A stretch of DNA of 64,000 nt, taken from positions 1 through 64,000 of the forward strand of contig DDUL01000007.1 of the NCBI GenBank assembly GCA_002344785.1. Reading direction: 5' to 3'. The position numbers and the translations under genes are program-made. Shown here in pieces: positions 54,529 through 63,138 of the stretch. Below the pieces are notes generated by a model, which searched no databases, had not been told where the DNA came from, and saw only the letters and a list, made by a program, of their open reading frames with translations. Positions within the stretch are counted from its first letter, which is position 1; each line of letters opens with the position of its first letter. The DNA is from Bdellovibrionaceae bacterium UBA2339 (GTDB lineage: Bacteria; Bdellovibrionota; Bdellovibrionia; Bdellovibrionales; JAMPXM01).

Positions 54529-54875
54529 TTTCGTTCCTCAGTAGCTGTCGAAAGATCTGAAAGATCACGACCGAAGATGCACTCAGCTTCGGTGCGCCGA
54601 AGTGCGAATTGTGCGCCCTGAACTTCAATGTAGATCGGCTCCGACCATGCCGCGCGAAGCTGCACCACCAGGACTTCTCCGGCGACAATGCCTAAATCCA
54701 ATAGCCGGCCACACGCCAAGCTTTGGTCAGCCTCAGTTTGCGCGGAGGATGGCATCTGTTCGCCTTCTCGGCCAAGCCCCTGCACCAAAAACTGAAATTC
54801 GCCTTTGGGCGTTCGTCGCGATTTCACGTCGGTCCACGCTTGATAGAGATTGCGGGGCGATTTTTCCTGACTCAT
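54525..54875 (-). CDS. feoA: FeoA-like protein
   Basis: A 116-residue cytoplasmic SH3-like partner of FeoB. The FeoA domain is in the C-terminal two thirds: RLLDLGIVAGEVLVV, then IYIEVQGAQFALRRTEAE, the standard pattern for the family. The N-terminal 45 residues are an extra charged region compared with the usual 75-85-residue FeoA. It overlaps feoB by ATGA. Confidence 0.85.
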   Translation of the reverse strand: MSQEKSPRNLYQAWTDVKSRRTPKGEFQFLVQGLGREGEQMPSSAQTEADQSLACGRLLDLGIVAGEVLVVQLRAAWSEPIYIEVQGAQFALRRTEAECIFGRDLSDLSTATEERK

Positions 54876-55033
54876 CGACGAGGACCTTTAGTAAAAATTG
54901 GCGGTCGTAAAAATTCGGGGAAATCCATCTCTGACAACGCCGACAAGCTAGCATAGCGAGTTGGCTTCGCACAGCTGACGACGACAGTTGTGAGCTTATT
55001 GAAAGTGAGATGACAATCTCGAGGCCAATGCGC

Positions 55034-55780
55034 CTAAGGCTTTTGAACGGCGGCGAGGTAGCGCCGCAAAGTTTCGCTCATGCCGTAGTTCAAAGCATCG
55101 CAAATTAGCGCATGCCCGATGGAGACTTCTTGAATTTCAGGAATGTTGTCGATCAGTGTCGGCAAATTCTCCAGATTCAAATCATGACCCGCGTTGATCC
55201 CCATACCCCACGCGAGCGCCAAATCAGCGGCTCCTCGGTAGGCACGAATTTGTTCGGAAAGTCGGGTCGGCTGTTGCTGGCGGTGGCCGTGGGCCTCGGC
55301 GAAGGCTTCCGTATAAAGTTCAACTCGGTCCACGCCCAGTTCGCGAGCCAAGCGCGCGTCCTCGGCGGAGAAAGTCTGCGGGTCGACAAATAAGGAAACG
55401 CGAAGTGTGTGTTTCTTGAGTCGCTTCACGACGGACTCAAGTAAGGCGGCCTGGGACTGAACTTGCCAACCGGCATCTGAGGTCAATGCGTGCGGTGGAT
55501 CAGGAACGAGCGTCGCCTGATGAGGACGAACTTCATCGACAAGCTTGAGCCAGGCTTCGTCGGGATAACCTTCAATGTTGAATTCGCCTCGCACCAAGCC
55601 CCGCAGATCCCGCACATCTTGGTAGCGAATATGCCGCTCATCGGGCCGCGGATGTACGGTGATGCCATGCACGCCATGCGCCTCGATCTGCGGCACCCAA
55701 GCCGCGAGGTCGGGGTTGTTCTTGCCACGCGAATTGCGAAGCGTGGCCAGTTTGTTGATGTTCACCGACAGATGAGTCAT
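55034..55780 (-). CDS. pdxJ: Pyridoxine 5'-phosphate synthase PdxJ
   Basis: Condenses 1-deoxy-xylulose 5-phosphate with amino-acetone phosphate in the final step of de novo PLP synthesis. A 248-residue TIM barrel with SVNINKLATLRNSRG at the start, HGITVHPRPDERHI, the conserved NIEGYP, GINAGHDLN and the closing EVSIGHAL. It lies divergent from the PLP-dependent synthase operon 220 bases away, an apt pairing though not proof of a link. Confidence 0.96.
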   Translation of the reverse strand: MTHLSVNINKLATLRNSRGKNNPDLAAWVPQIEAHGVHGITVHPRPDERHIRYQDVRDLRGLVRGEFNIEGYPDEAWLKLVDEVRPHQATLVPDPPHALTSDAGWQVQSQAALLESVVKRLKKHTLRVSLFVDPQTFSAEDARLARELGVDRVELYTEAFAEAHGHRQQQPTRLSEQIRAYRGAADLALAWGMGINAGHDLNLENLPTLIDNIPEIQEVSIGHALICDALNYGMSETLRRYLAAVQKP

Positions 55781-55999
55781 GCGATGAAGTCTTATGTCAC
55801 ACTCCCTGTGCGCTGGCTAGACCTAGGTCGGCGGGTGTTCAAAGTTTTCCAAGCTTAAGCCGATAAAGAGGCGCGGTCATCGCTAGGGCCGCGCATGATG
55901 TCGATCACGTCGATCATCATGTGATGGCATTTGCGGCAACAAGTTGGGGCAACAGTCGGCAAGCATTGTCGACACGGACGACAGCAACAGGGAGTCTTC

Positions 56000-57676
56000 A
56001 TGAGCGATCTGATTCGCCGAATGCGGCATCGCCGATTTCAAATTAAACCTGACGCGGAAGTGATGTTTCACGTCGAACTTCCCACTGGCACCAAGTTGAC
56101 TTTGCCTCTCGACAACGTCTCCCTCACCGGCTTGGGCGTCTGGAGCGCTGAGCTTCCGCCTGATGAACAAATTCATGTCGGAACCCTCGTTCCGGCCGCC
56201 AAAATCACCTTCAAAGACCATGAATACACTTTGGGTCGCATGGTGCTCAGAACGACAGGCCTGCGCGATGGCCGTCAGTTCTTTGGCTTTTCTTGCGTCG
56301 ACGCAAAGGTGCCCGTGGACTCGCCACTCTCAAAACACTTTTTGCAAACCCTGGAAGAACCCGACGCACCGTTTGAGTTTGAGTTGTCGCCGGATCGCTT
56401 CAGCATGGCTTCATTCGCGGAAACCGCCAGCTCCAACGTCGATATCTTTGGCAAAGTTCATCAGTTCTCGGTGTTCATGCGCGATTGGCGAAAGACGGCG
56501 AAATTTTCCTATGAAAACATTCGCGAAGCCTCGCAAGGCCCCCGCATCGCCTTGGATCGTAAGCGCCGTGGCGGCCGGCAAGACTACATCATCATGGGCT
56601 CCAACGACTATCTGGGCCTAGCCGCTCATCCCGAAGTGAAAGAGGCCGCCAAAAAGGCCATCGACGACTATGGCTTTGGTTCCACAGGCTCGCCGGTCAC
56701 CACAGGCATCACGCGCTTGCATGTCGACTTGAGCGAAAAGCTCGCGAAGATGTTCAAAAAAGACCGCGTCGTACTGTTCAATTCTGGCTATGCCGCCAAC
56801 GTCGGCATCATCTCCAGTCTGGTTCAGGCTCAAGATTTGGTCGTCGCGGATATGTTGGCGCACGCCTCAATTCAAGATGCCATGCAGATGTCCAAGGGCG
56901 CGGCTCGTTTCTTCAAACACAATTCGGTCGCCCATCTTCGACGCGTGATGCGTGAACATCGCGACCAATATGCAGGCTGTTTGCTTGTGAGCGAAGGCGT
57001 GTTTTCGATGGACGGAGATGTCGCACCCGTGGATGAGCTGGTGAAGACAGCCAAGGACCATAAAGCCCGCTTGATGATTGATGAAGCGCACAGCTTCGGC
57101 GTGATCGGCGAAACCGGTATGGGTGCCGTCGAAAAGTACAATGCCTACAATGACGTCGACGTGATCATGGGCACCTTCTCAAAAATTGGCGGCGGCATTG
57201 GCGGATTCGCGGCGGTGAGCGAAGAGGTCGCCGATTGGCTCTGGTGTTGGGCTCGGGCGCATGTGTTCTCTGTATCCATTCCGCCCTCGACGGCCGCGGC
57301 CGCTTTGAAAGCCATTGAGATCTTCGAGCGCGATCGAGAACGACTCAGCAAGCTCCGAGAGAACCTCGCGCACTTCAAGAAAGGTCTCTCGCAACTTGGC
57401 TATCACTTGCCCGCGACGCACGAATCCGCCGTGGTGCCGGTGATCGTGGGCGATGAGAAGAAGCTGGAAATCATGAACTCTGTCCTCATGGAACATGGCG
57501 TGTTCGTGGTGCCGATTGTTTACCCCGCAGTGAGCAAAAACAATTGTCGTTTCCGATTCACCGTCATGGCGACGCACACGCAAAGCGATTTGGATTTGGT
57601 GCTCAATATTCTTGAGATGGCCATGCTCAAAGCGGACTTTAAGTTCAGCGATGTGGATGAAGCGCGGGCTTCCTGA
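56000..57676 (+). CDS. PilZ-like domain fused to PLP-dependent alpha-oxoamine synthase
   Basis: A 558-residue fusion. Residues 1-115 look like a PilZ domain: Arg-rich start (MRHRRFQIK) and DNVSLTGLG, the (D/N)xSxxG motif of c-di-GMP binders, although the second Arg of RxxxR is Lys16. Residues about 165-555 are an alpha-oxoamine synthase (glycine C-acetyltransferase, 8-amino-7-oxononanoate synthase or serine palmitoyltransferase type). Conserved elements are GSNDYLGLA, the cofactor-stacking His288 in AHASI, SMDGDVAP, Asp361/His364 in DEAHS, and the Schiff-base Lys395 in TFSKIGGG. RBS AGGGAG sets the ATG. It is coupled to a kinase and a receiver-cyclase gene. Sphingolipid-type synthesis is plausible, unproven. 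Confidence 0.82.
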   Translation: MSDLIRRMRHRRFQIKPDAEVMFHVELPTGTKLTLPLDNVSLTGLGVWSAELPPDEQIHVGTLVPAAKITFKDHEYTLGRMVLRTTGLRDGRQFFGFSCVDAKVPVDSPLSKHFLQTLEEPDAPFEFELSPDRFSMASFAETASSNVDIFGKVHQFSVFMRDWRKTAKFSYENIREASQGPRIALDRKRRGGRQDYIIMGSNDYLGLAAHPEVKEAAKKAIDDYGFGSTGSPVTTGITRLHVDLSEKLAKMFKKDRVVLFNSGYAANVGIISSLVQAQDLVVADMLAHASIQDAMQMSKGAARFFKHNSVAHLRRVMREHRDQYAGCLLVSEGVFSMDGDVAPVDELVKTAKDHKARLMIDEAHSFGVIGETGMGAVEKYNAYNDVDVIMGTFSKIGGGIGGFAAVSEEVADWLWCWARAHVFSVSIPPSTAAAALKAIEIFERDRERLSKLRENLAHFKKGLSQLGYHLPATHESAVVPVIVGDEKKLEIMNSVLMEHGVFVVPIVYPAVSKNNCRFRFTVMATHTQSDLDLVLNILEMAMLKADFKFSDVDEARAS

Positions 57677-59580
57677 TGCTGCATGAGTGGGCGGTCGCGC
57701 TTTTACTTGGCCTATCGCAGTTGCTGGGTGTCCCCAGCACGCCGCCCGAGTCCGCCCTTTGGTCACCAACTCAGTGGCAAACGCGCATCGATCCAGCATC
57801 CGCATCTCAAGTCGAGGTGATGCTCTACGAGTCGCAGAGCTCGGCCATCATTGAAGCTTGTCGGAGTCAGCCCAAGTCCTTCATCAATTTCCCGCGTGTG
57901 ATTCACGGTGCCCACGAAGTTTGGGCCATCGATGCACAAGGCGCGCAAACTAAGATCCTGCAACAAGGTGATCCAAGCTTTCAAAAGGCGAGCGCCTTCT
58001 ACGCATCGCCGAGTTTAGCTTGCGCCTCAATCCCGCCCGAAAGCATCAGTCTCAACTGGCGAGTCACAAGCTACTCGGCCTACTTTGCCAGAATCCCACA
58101 CGAACCCCGCTTTGCCCCCAAGGCCAGCTTCAACAACTTCTTCGCGCGGACCTTGCACATTGCCGGTGTCGGCATGGCCTTGGTGCTGGGACTTTTCTCC
58201 CTGACACTTTTTGCCGGCAAGGTGCCCGGGCGCCTCAATGCCGCTGTGACTTTGAGCGCCTTGTTTTCCGCCGTGTATTTCACGCTCACCGTGAGCGACG
58301 CCTATGGCTTTGATCTCAGCATGCTGACAGCTCATCGCATCGCGGATCTTGGCGTATGGCTCAGCATTTTGCTGCTAGCGTACTCGCTTCGCTTGGAAAA
58401 TCTGATCGGCCCGCGATTTTTCAAAGTCTACGCCGCGCATGTCGCCCTCGCGCTCGCCATCATCGCCTTCGCCGACTCGGGCGATGCGATTCAACTTGGA
58501 ACATCCCTCCCCTTTGCCATTTCACTGAGTCTGGTGATCCTCCCACTCAAAAAGACTTTGCTGGATGTCTACTACGGCCACTCTCGACGTCGCTCCGTAC
58601 TTCAGTCCGGCACCCTGCTGCTCTTTGCGTTGGGAAGTTTCAACGAGATCTTTTCCGTATCCGGGATCCTCGACACACCTCCTCTATTTCCACTCGCGTA
58701 CACAGGGTCGGTGTTCTTCTTGGCATTGGCGGTCAACGAACGCATCAGCGACACCTATAGCGAACGAGATTACCTGCGCGCTCACTTGGAAAGCGAAGTT
58801 GAACGAAAGACCCTGGCCCTTAAAGAAGCTCAAGCTGAGCTGGTGCAATCCGCAAAGCTCGCCTCGCTCGGTACGCTCTCCGCGGGCATCGCTCACGAAA
58901 TCAATAACTCGCTCAACTACGTCAACGGCGCCCTTCAGCCGCTGGAGCGTCTGGTGCTGGCGAAGATGCCAGAGGGCGATCGAGGAAAAACGCAAAACCT
59001 TTTCGCCGTTATGAAGGAAGGTTTGCAGCTGACCGTTGAGATCGTTCGCTCGCTTCGCTCGTACACGGGGCTGAATCAAGCCAAGTTCAATGACGTTTCG
59101 CTTCGCCAAGTGGCTGAGACGACGCTGACGATTCTGCGCAGTAAGCTGCGAGGTCGAATCGAAACGCAAATCGACATTGACCCAGATCTCAAAGTCTATG
59201 GCAGCGTCGTCGGCCTCAATCAGGTCCTCATGAATCTGGTGACCAACGCCATCGACGCTATGCCTGAAGGCGGAAAGCTGCATCTCAGCGCGCAGAAATC
59301 ATCGACTCAGGAAGATCTCTGTGAGCTGATCATCCGCGACACCGGCGCAGGCATGGATCAGGCCACGCAGTCGCGAATCTTCGAGCCCTTTTTCACCACC
59401 AAGTCCGTGGGCTCGGGCACAGGCCTTGGCCTTCACATTGTGATGAACGAAGTTCGACGCCACCACGGGCAAATTCGCGTGCAATCCGCCCCCGGCGAAG
59501 GCACCAGCTTCACCATCACCCTGCCCCGACACGCACCGAACGTCGCCAATCGTGATTTGAAAACCGAGGAGGCCGCATGA
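57676..59580 (+). CDS. Membrane histidine kinase
   Basis: A 634-residue sensor kinase. An N-terminal periplasmic region (about 20-150, after a signal-like helix) precedes seven or so membrane helices (about 158-350), giving a 7TM-sensor layout. A coiled linker (365-393) leads to the HisKA box with His407 in AGIAHEINNSLNY and the HATPase motifs LVTNAIDAMPEGG, DTGAGMD and GTGLGLHIV. Its ATG shares a base with the preceding TGA stop, and its own stop overlaps the next gene (ATGA), so PLP enzyme, kinase and response regulator are one coupled unit. Confidence 0.88.
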   Translation: MLHEWAVALLLGLSQLLGVPSTPPESALWSPTQWQTRIDPASASQVEVMLYESQSSAIIEACRSQPKSFINFPRVIHGAHEVWAIDAQGAQTKILQQGDPSFQKASAFYASPSLACASIPPESISLNWRVTSYSAYFARIPHEPRFAPKASFNNFFARTLHIAGVGMALVLGLFSLTLFAGKVPGRLNAAVTLSALFSAVYFTLTVSDAYGFDLSMLTAHRIADLGVWLSILLLAYSLRLENLIGPRFFKVYAAHVALALAIIAFADSGDAIQLGTSLPFAISLSLVILPLKKTLLDVYYGHSRRRSVLQSGTLLLFALGSFNEIFSVSGILDTPPLFPLAYTGSVFFLALAVNERISDTYSERDYLRAHLESEVERKTLALKEAQAELVQSAKLASLGTLSAGIAHEINNSLNYVNGALQPLERLVLAKMPEGDRGKTQNLFAVMKEGLQLTVEIVRSLRSYTGLNQAKFNDVSLRQVAETTLTILRSKLRGRIETQIDIDPDLKVYGSVVGLNQVLMNLVTNAIDAMPEGGKLHLSAQKSSTQEDLCELIIRDTGAGMDQATQSRIFEPFFTTKSVGSGTGLGLHIVMNEVRRHHGQIRVQSAPGEGTSFTITLPRHAPNVANRDLKTEEAA

Positions 59581-60842
59581 GCCAGGTGGATCAAAAGCCC
59601 ATTTTGCTCTATGTCGACGATGAACCGCATAACCTCGTGGTCTTTGAAGCCGCGCTCCCCGATGACTGGCAAGTGCACACCTTCACAAGTGCCGCGCAAG
59701 CTCTCGAAAAAATCGATCAACTTCAGCCGCAAGTTATCGTCAGCGATCAACGCATGCCCGGCATGTCGGGAGTGCAGTTTTTAGAAATTGCCAAGAAGAT
59801 CGTACCCCACGCCGTGCGCATCATAGTCACTGGCTACTCCGACGAAGACTTGATCGTCGAGAGCGTGCGCAAGGCGCAGATTTTTGACTACATCCGCAAG
59901 CCCTGGGACGTGGACGACTTGCTCGCAAGTCTGCAGCGCGCACTGGAATTGCAACGGGCCGAGGCCCAAGCGCGAAATCTCATCAACGAGCTGCAAAAGC
60001 GCGAACAATCGCTGCGCGAAAGCCATCAGCAGCTTGAGGCCACTCTCAAAGACCTGCAACTGGCTAAGCATCGCGAGGCCGAGATCCGCCGCGAGCTGGA
60101 ATGCTGGGTGCCTCCGGCGATTCTCCAGCGCATTCACGAACAAAAACTGGATGGACTTGAACGCCGCGACTTGGTGCTGCTCGCCTTTGACTTGATCGGC
60201 TCCTCGAAACTTCACGGCGTTGATTTCCAGGGCTTGCCGGTGCGTCTGCAAGTGATCCAACTCTTCACTGAATGCGTGCTTCGACACGGCGGCTGGCGCG
60301 AATCGCACAGTGGTGATTCCGCCTATGCGCACTTTGGCTTAAGCGATGAACTTCTCCCGGCCGCAAGCGCCGCACTGGCCGCGGCCAACGAATTTCGCGT
60401 TGGTCTTCGCTCACTTGCCAGCCGAAGTGGCGTGACGCTCGAGTGCGGAATCTCACTGCATGTGGCGCTGGCTTGCCCGATTCACATTCACGAAACTCAG
60501 CTTCGCACGCCTCGAGGCCCCGTCACGCAAAAGAGCTTCGACACCTCCTCGCGCGATGTGGATCTGGTTCATCGCATCGAGAAGCTCATGCACAAACTCC
60601 CAGGCACCAACATCGTCGCGACCCAAGCTTATGTTGATCTGCTGCGCACCAAAGCGCACGCGGATCAGCCGACAGCGACGGTGCCGATTCTTGCGGAAAA
60701 ATTCTTGCCGATTGGCGCCCATCACTTGGCCGGTCAACCTGAAGCCGTCAGTCTCGCTGTCATCGCCAGCGATCGCGTGAAGTCGGAGGACTTGCAGTCA
60801 CTTCAAGAAGCGGCCCTGGCGCCCGCGCTCAAAGTGGCCTAA
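59577..60842 (+). CDS. Response regulator with class III cyclase-like output domain
   Basis: A 421-residue protein: receiver domain (about 8-122; Asp57 phospho-acceptor in VSDQRMPG, Lys108 in IRKPW), coiled coil (about 122-175), then a class III nucleotidyl-cyclase homology domain (about 195-360). Both metal-binding Asp positions appear kept (Asp205 in LLAFDLIGSS, Asp247 in HSGDSAYAHFG), as does an Arg (Arg333 in HRIE), but the usual Asn of the NxxxR pair is Asp. It may be a working but odd cyclase or a sensory relic. Its probable kinase is the gene it overlaps. Confidence 0.78.
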   Translation: MSQVDQKPILLYVDDEPHNLVVFEAALPDDWQVHTFTSAAQALEKIDQLQPQVIVSDQRMPGMSGVQFLEIAKKIVPHAVRIIVTGYSDEDLIVESVRKAQIFDYIRKPWDVDDLLASLQRALELQRAEAQARNLINELQKREQSLRESHQQLEATLKDLQLAKHREAEIRRELECWVPPAILQRIHEQKLDGLERRDLVLLAFDLIGSSKLHGVDFQGLPVRLQVIQLFTECVLRHGGWRESHSGDSAYAHFGLSDELLPAASAALAAANEFRVGLRSLASRSGVTLECGISLHVALACPIHIHETQLRTPRGPVTQKSFDTSSRDVDLVHRIEKLMHKLPGTNIVATQAYVDLLRTKAHADQPTATVPILAEKFLPIGAHHLAGQPEAVSLAVIASDRVKSEDLQSLQEAALAPALKVA

Positions 60843-60929
60843 GGGCCCAACCGGCGACGCAAGGCCTCGCCCCATGAAATGCGCAAATCGTGGTGGACCA
60901 CTCTCTGCGTTTGGCCTAAAACCAGGTCT

Positions 60930-62186
60930 ATGCTTCAAGCAGTTAAGGGCACACGCGATCTTCTTCCCGGCACCTGCCAAAAATTCCGTCACGTCGAGCA
61001 GACGGCGTCGCAGATCGCCTCGCTCTATGGCTTTGATGAAATCGAAACTCCAATCCTCGAACCGGCCGCACTCTTTTTGCGCTCACTCGGCGACACTTCG
61101 GACATCGTCTCAAAGGAAATGTACCGCTTCACCGATGCGGGCGGCGATGATCTGGTGCTGCGCCCCGAAGGCACAGCCGGCGTGGCGCGTGCGTTGATCT
61201 CCGAAGGCCTTGCGCAAGAACTTCCGCTGAAACTCTTCTATCGCGGTCCGATGTTTCGTCGCGAGCGTCCACAAAAGGGTCGTTATCGGCAATTTTATCA
61301 ATGCGGAATTGAACTTCTCGGTGTCGAGTCCCCAGCGGCCGATCTTGAAGTGATCGCCTGCGGCTACCACATGCTGCAAGAGCTGGGACTTTCGCAAAAT
61401 CTAACTTTGCGTTTGAACTCGATCGGCGATCTCGAATCCCGCGCTCAATTTCGCGAAGCTCTCAAGACCTATCTGCTCCAACATCGCGAGCAACTGAGTA
61501 AAGACAGCCAAGATCGTCTGGAGCGAAACCCACTTCGTATCCTCGACTCCAAAGATCCCGGCGACCGAAAGTTGTTGGAGCATGCCCCACGCTTAGAGCA
61601 AAGTCTGACGCCTCAGGCCCGTGAGTTTTTCCTTAAAGTTCAGCAGGGTCTTCAGGCTCTCAAAATTCCCGTAGTGATCGACCCCCTGCTCGTTCGCGGG
61701 TTGGATTACTACTGCCACACCGTCTTTGAGTTCACGACGGAAAATCTGGGTGCGCAAAATGCCGTGCTGGCCGGTGGTCGTTACGATGGGCTGGTGTCAG
61801 ATCTGGGCGGTCCAAAAGTTCCCGGCGTAGGTTGGGCGTTTGGTACGGATCGACTCGTGCTTCTTTTAGATGAGCTCAAAAGCGAGTGGAAACGCGCGCC
61901 GAGCTTCGCGCTGATCCCGGTGGGCGAGCGCGCTGAAGCGGAGTTGCCAAAGATGGCTCAGGAGTTGCGCCGAGCTGGGCTTCGCGTGGACCTGAGCTTT
62001 AGCGGCAATTTGGGAAAGCGTATGAAGCGAGCCGACAAAGTCGGCGCCACTGCGGCCGTGATTTTTGGCGATAACGAACTGAATGCGGATCGCTTTCAGA
62101 TCAAGCACCTCAAGACCGGCACTCAAACTGAAGTCCCACGAGCGCAAATCATTGCGGAACTGCAAAGGCTCGCGGCCCAACCCTGA
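60930..62186 (+). CDS. hisS: Histidyl-tRNA synthetase
   Basis: Class II aminoacyl-tRNA synthetase, 418 residues. The start LQAVKGTRDLLP, motif 2 (YRGPMFRRERPQKGRYRQFYQ), the histidine-binding GLDYY, and motif 3 (GWAFGTDRL) are standard; the C-terminal anticodon-binding domain runs from about residue 325. The ATG at 60930 gives the normal N-terminus, while the frame is open 51 bases upstream. Confidence 0.97.
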   Translation: MLQAVKGTRDLLPGTCQKFRHVEQTASQIASLYGFDEIETPILEPAALFLRSLGDTSDIVSKEMYRFTDAGGDDLVLRPEGTAGVARALISEGLAQELPLKLFYRGPMFRRERPQKGRYRQFYQCGIELLGVESPAADLEVIACGYHMLQELGLSQNLTLRLNSIGDLESRAQFREALKTYLLQHREQLSKDSQDRLERNPLRILDSKDPGDRKLLEHAPRLEQSLTPQAREFFLKVQQGLQALKIPVVIDPLLVRGLDYYCHTVFEFTTENLGAQNAVLAGGRYDGLVSDLGGPKVPGVGWAFGTDRLVLLLDELKSEWKRAPSFALIPVGERAEAELPKMAQELRRAGLRVDLSFSGNLGKRMKRADKVGATAAVIFGDNELNADRFQIKHLKTGTQTEVPRAQIIAELQRLAAQP

Positions 62187-62422
62187 AATTAACGCGCCGC
62201 GCTGCCTGCTGGCCCGACACATTTCCCTGAAAGCTGTTCGGCGCGCAACTCTCGGCATGGACGAGCCCCAGGCACAGGGGTAGTCCGTCAGCAAACAAGT
62301 TTTGACCTTAGCCGATGAGCCTTGTCCGTCGGATTCCCGCCTCTAGATCGGCGCGATGCTCGGAGCGAAAGTCTCAAGACTTCAACCCAAAAGTTTATTT
62401 ATCGAATTCGTGGCGCGAATCC

Positions 62423-62450
62423 GTACTCATGATGAGTACTCATGATCAGT
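62423..62450 (+). promoter_or_regulatory. Overlapping dyads upstream of exported protein
   Basis: GTACTCAT-G-ATGAGTAC is a perfect inverted repeat (62423-62439), and ACTCATGATGAGT is followed directly by ACTCATGATCAGT (62425-62450), a 13-base direct repeat with one change. It lies 29 bases ahead of the start of the exported-protein gene and could be an operator. Confidence 0.5.
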
Positions 62451-62478
62451 GCCAATGAAATTCGGAAAGGACAGTTCC

Positions 62479-63003
62479 ATGTTCTCGATGAACAAGTTCT
62501 TCGCTTCGATGATGGTGATGGCCGCTTTGGTTGGTGTGAACTCGGCTTCGGCTCAAGAGGTTCAGCCCCGCTTGCAAGAGCCGCTCTGGACTTGCGGTAT
62601 GGAGTTGGAAGTTTCTGGCATGGATATCCAAATCCTCGTCGGCTACTCGAAGCTCGAAGGCACTGGCAAAATTTCTTGCGTCGATATCGCTGGCAACACC
62701 GAAGTTCTGCCCGTGAAAGTGACCATGGGAACTCCGGTTTTGTTCCCGCGCTTGGCTTTTGCTCCCGCGATCTCGATCAAGGGTTTGGCAACTGGCATCG
62801 GCCTGGCTTCGGGCGGTCCCTCGGCACTGCTCGGCAACTACTTGGTGGTTGACGCGAAGATCGCTGTTGGCGCTGGCTTGGGCGGCTCGCTCGCATTGCT
62901 CGGTCAGAGCAACGCTGTGACCATCAACCTTGGCATTCAAGGTGTTGAAGGTTTCGGCATCGCTGTCGGCGGCACTTTCGTGAAGCTGGAAGCTCTGCAG
63001 TAA
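62479..63003 (+). CDS. Small exported protein, unknown family
   Basis: A 174-residue protein with a signal peptide (cleavage near SASA-QE), one Cys pair in the mature part (WTCG and ISCV, likely a disulfide) and a Gly/Ala/Val-rich C-terminal half with alternating strands (KIAVGAGLGGSLAL and VEGFGIAVGGTFV). It has the look of DUF992-type periplasmic proteins but I cannot confirm the family. GAAAGGAC sets the ATG at 62479. Codon use is biased toward common codons, suggesting high expression; a strong terminator follows. Confidence 0.72.
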   Translation: MFSMNKFFASMMVMAALVGVNSASAQEVQPRLQEPLWTCGMELEVSGMDIQILVGYSKLEGTGKISCVDIAGNTEVLPVKVTMGTPVLFPRLAFAPAISIKGLATGIGLASGGPSALLGNYLVVDAKIAVGAGLGGSLALLGQSNAVTINLGIQGVEGFGIAVGGTFVKLEALQ

Positions 63004-63043
63004 TCGACGATCCCGTCGGCCCTCGGCCGACATTGTTAAACTG

Positions 63044-63078
63044 GCCCGTGCTCTTTTGTGGAGCGCGGGCTTTTTTTT
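63044..63078 (+). terminator. Strong rho-independent terminator
   Basis: GCCCGTGCTC pairs with GAGCGCGGGC (one wobble) around TTTTGTG, followed by eight T residues. It ends the transcript of the exported-protein gene. Confidence 0.92.
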
Positions 63079-63138
63079 GACGAGTCCGCCTGCGCCAAAA
63101 CTTGAGCAAGTGCCAAAGTCTGTTGTGGGCTTAGGCCT

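Noticed and set aside
55900..55916. GTCGATCA direct repeat upstream of the PilZ-like fusion
   Set aside because: Only two 8-base copies in a GATC-rich region; too weak to call an operator.
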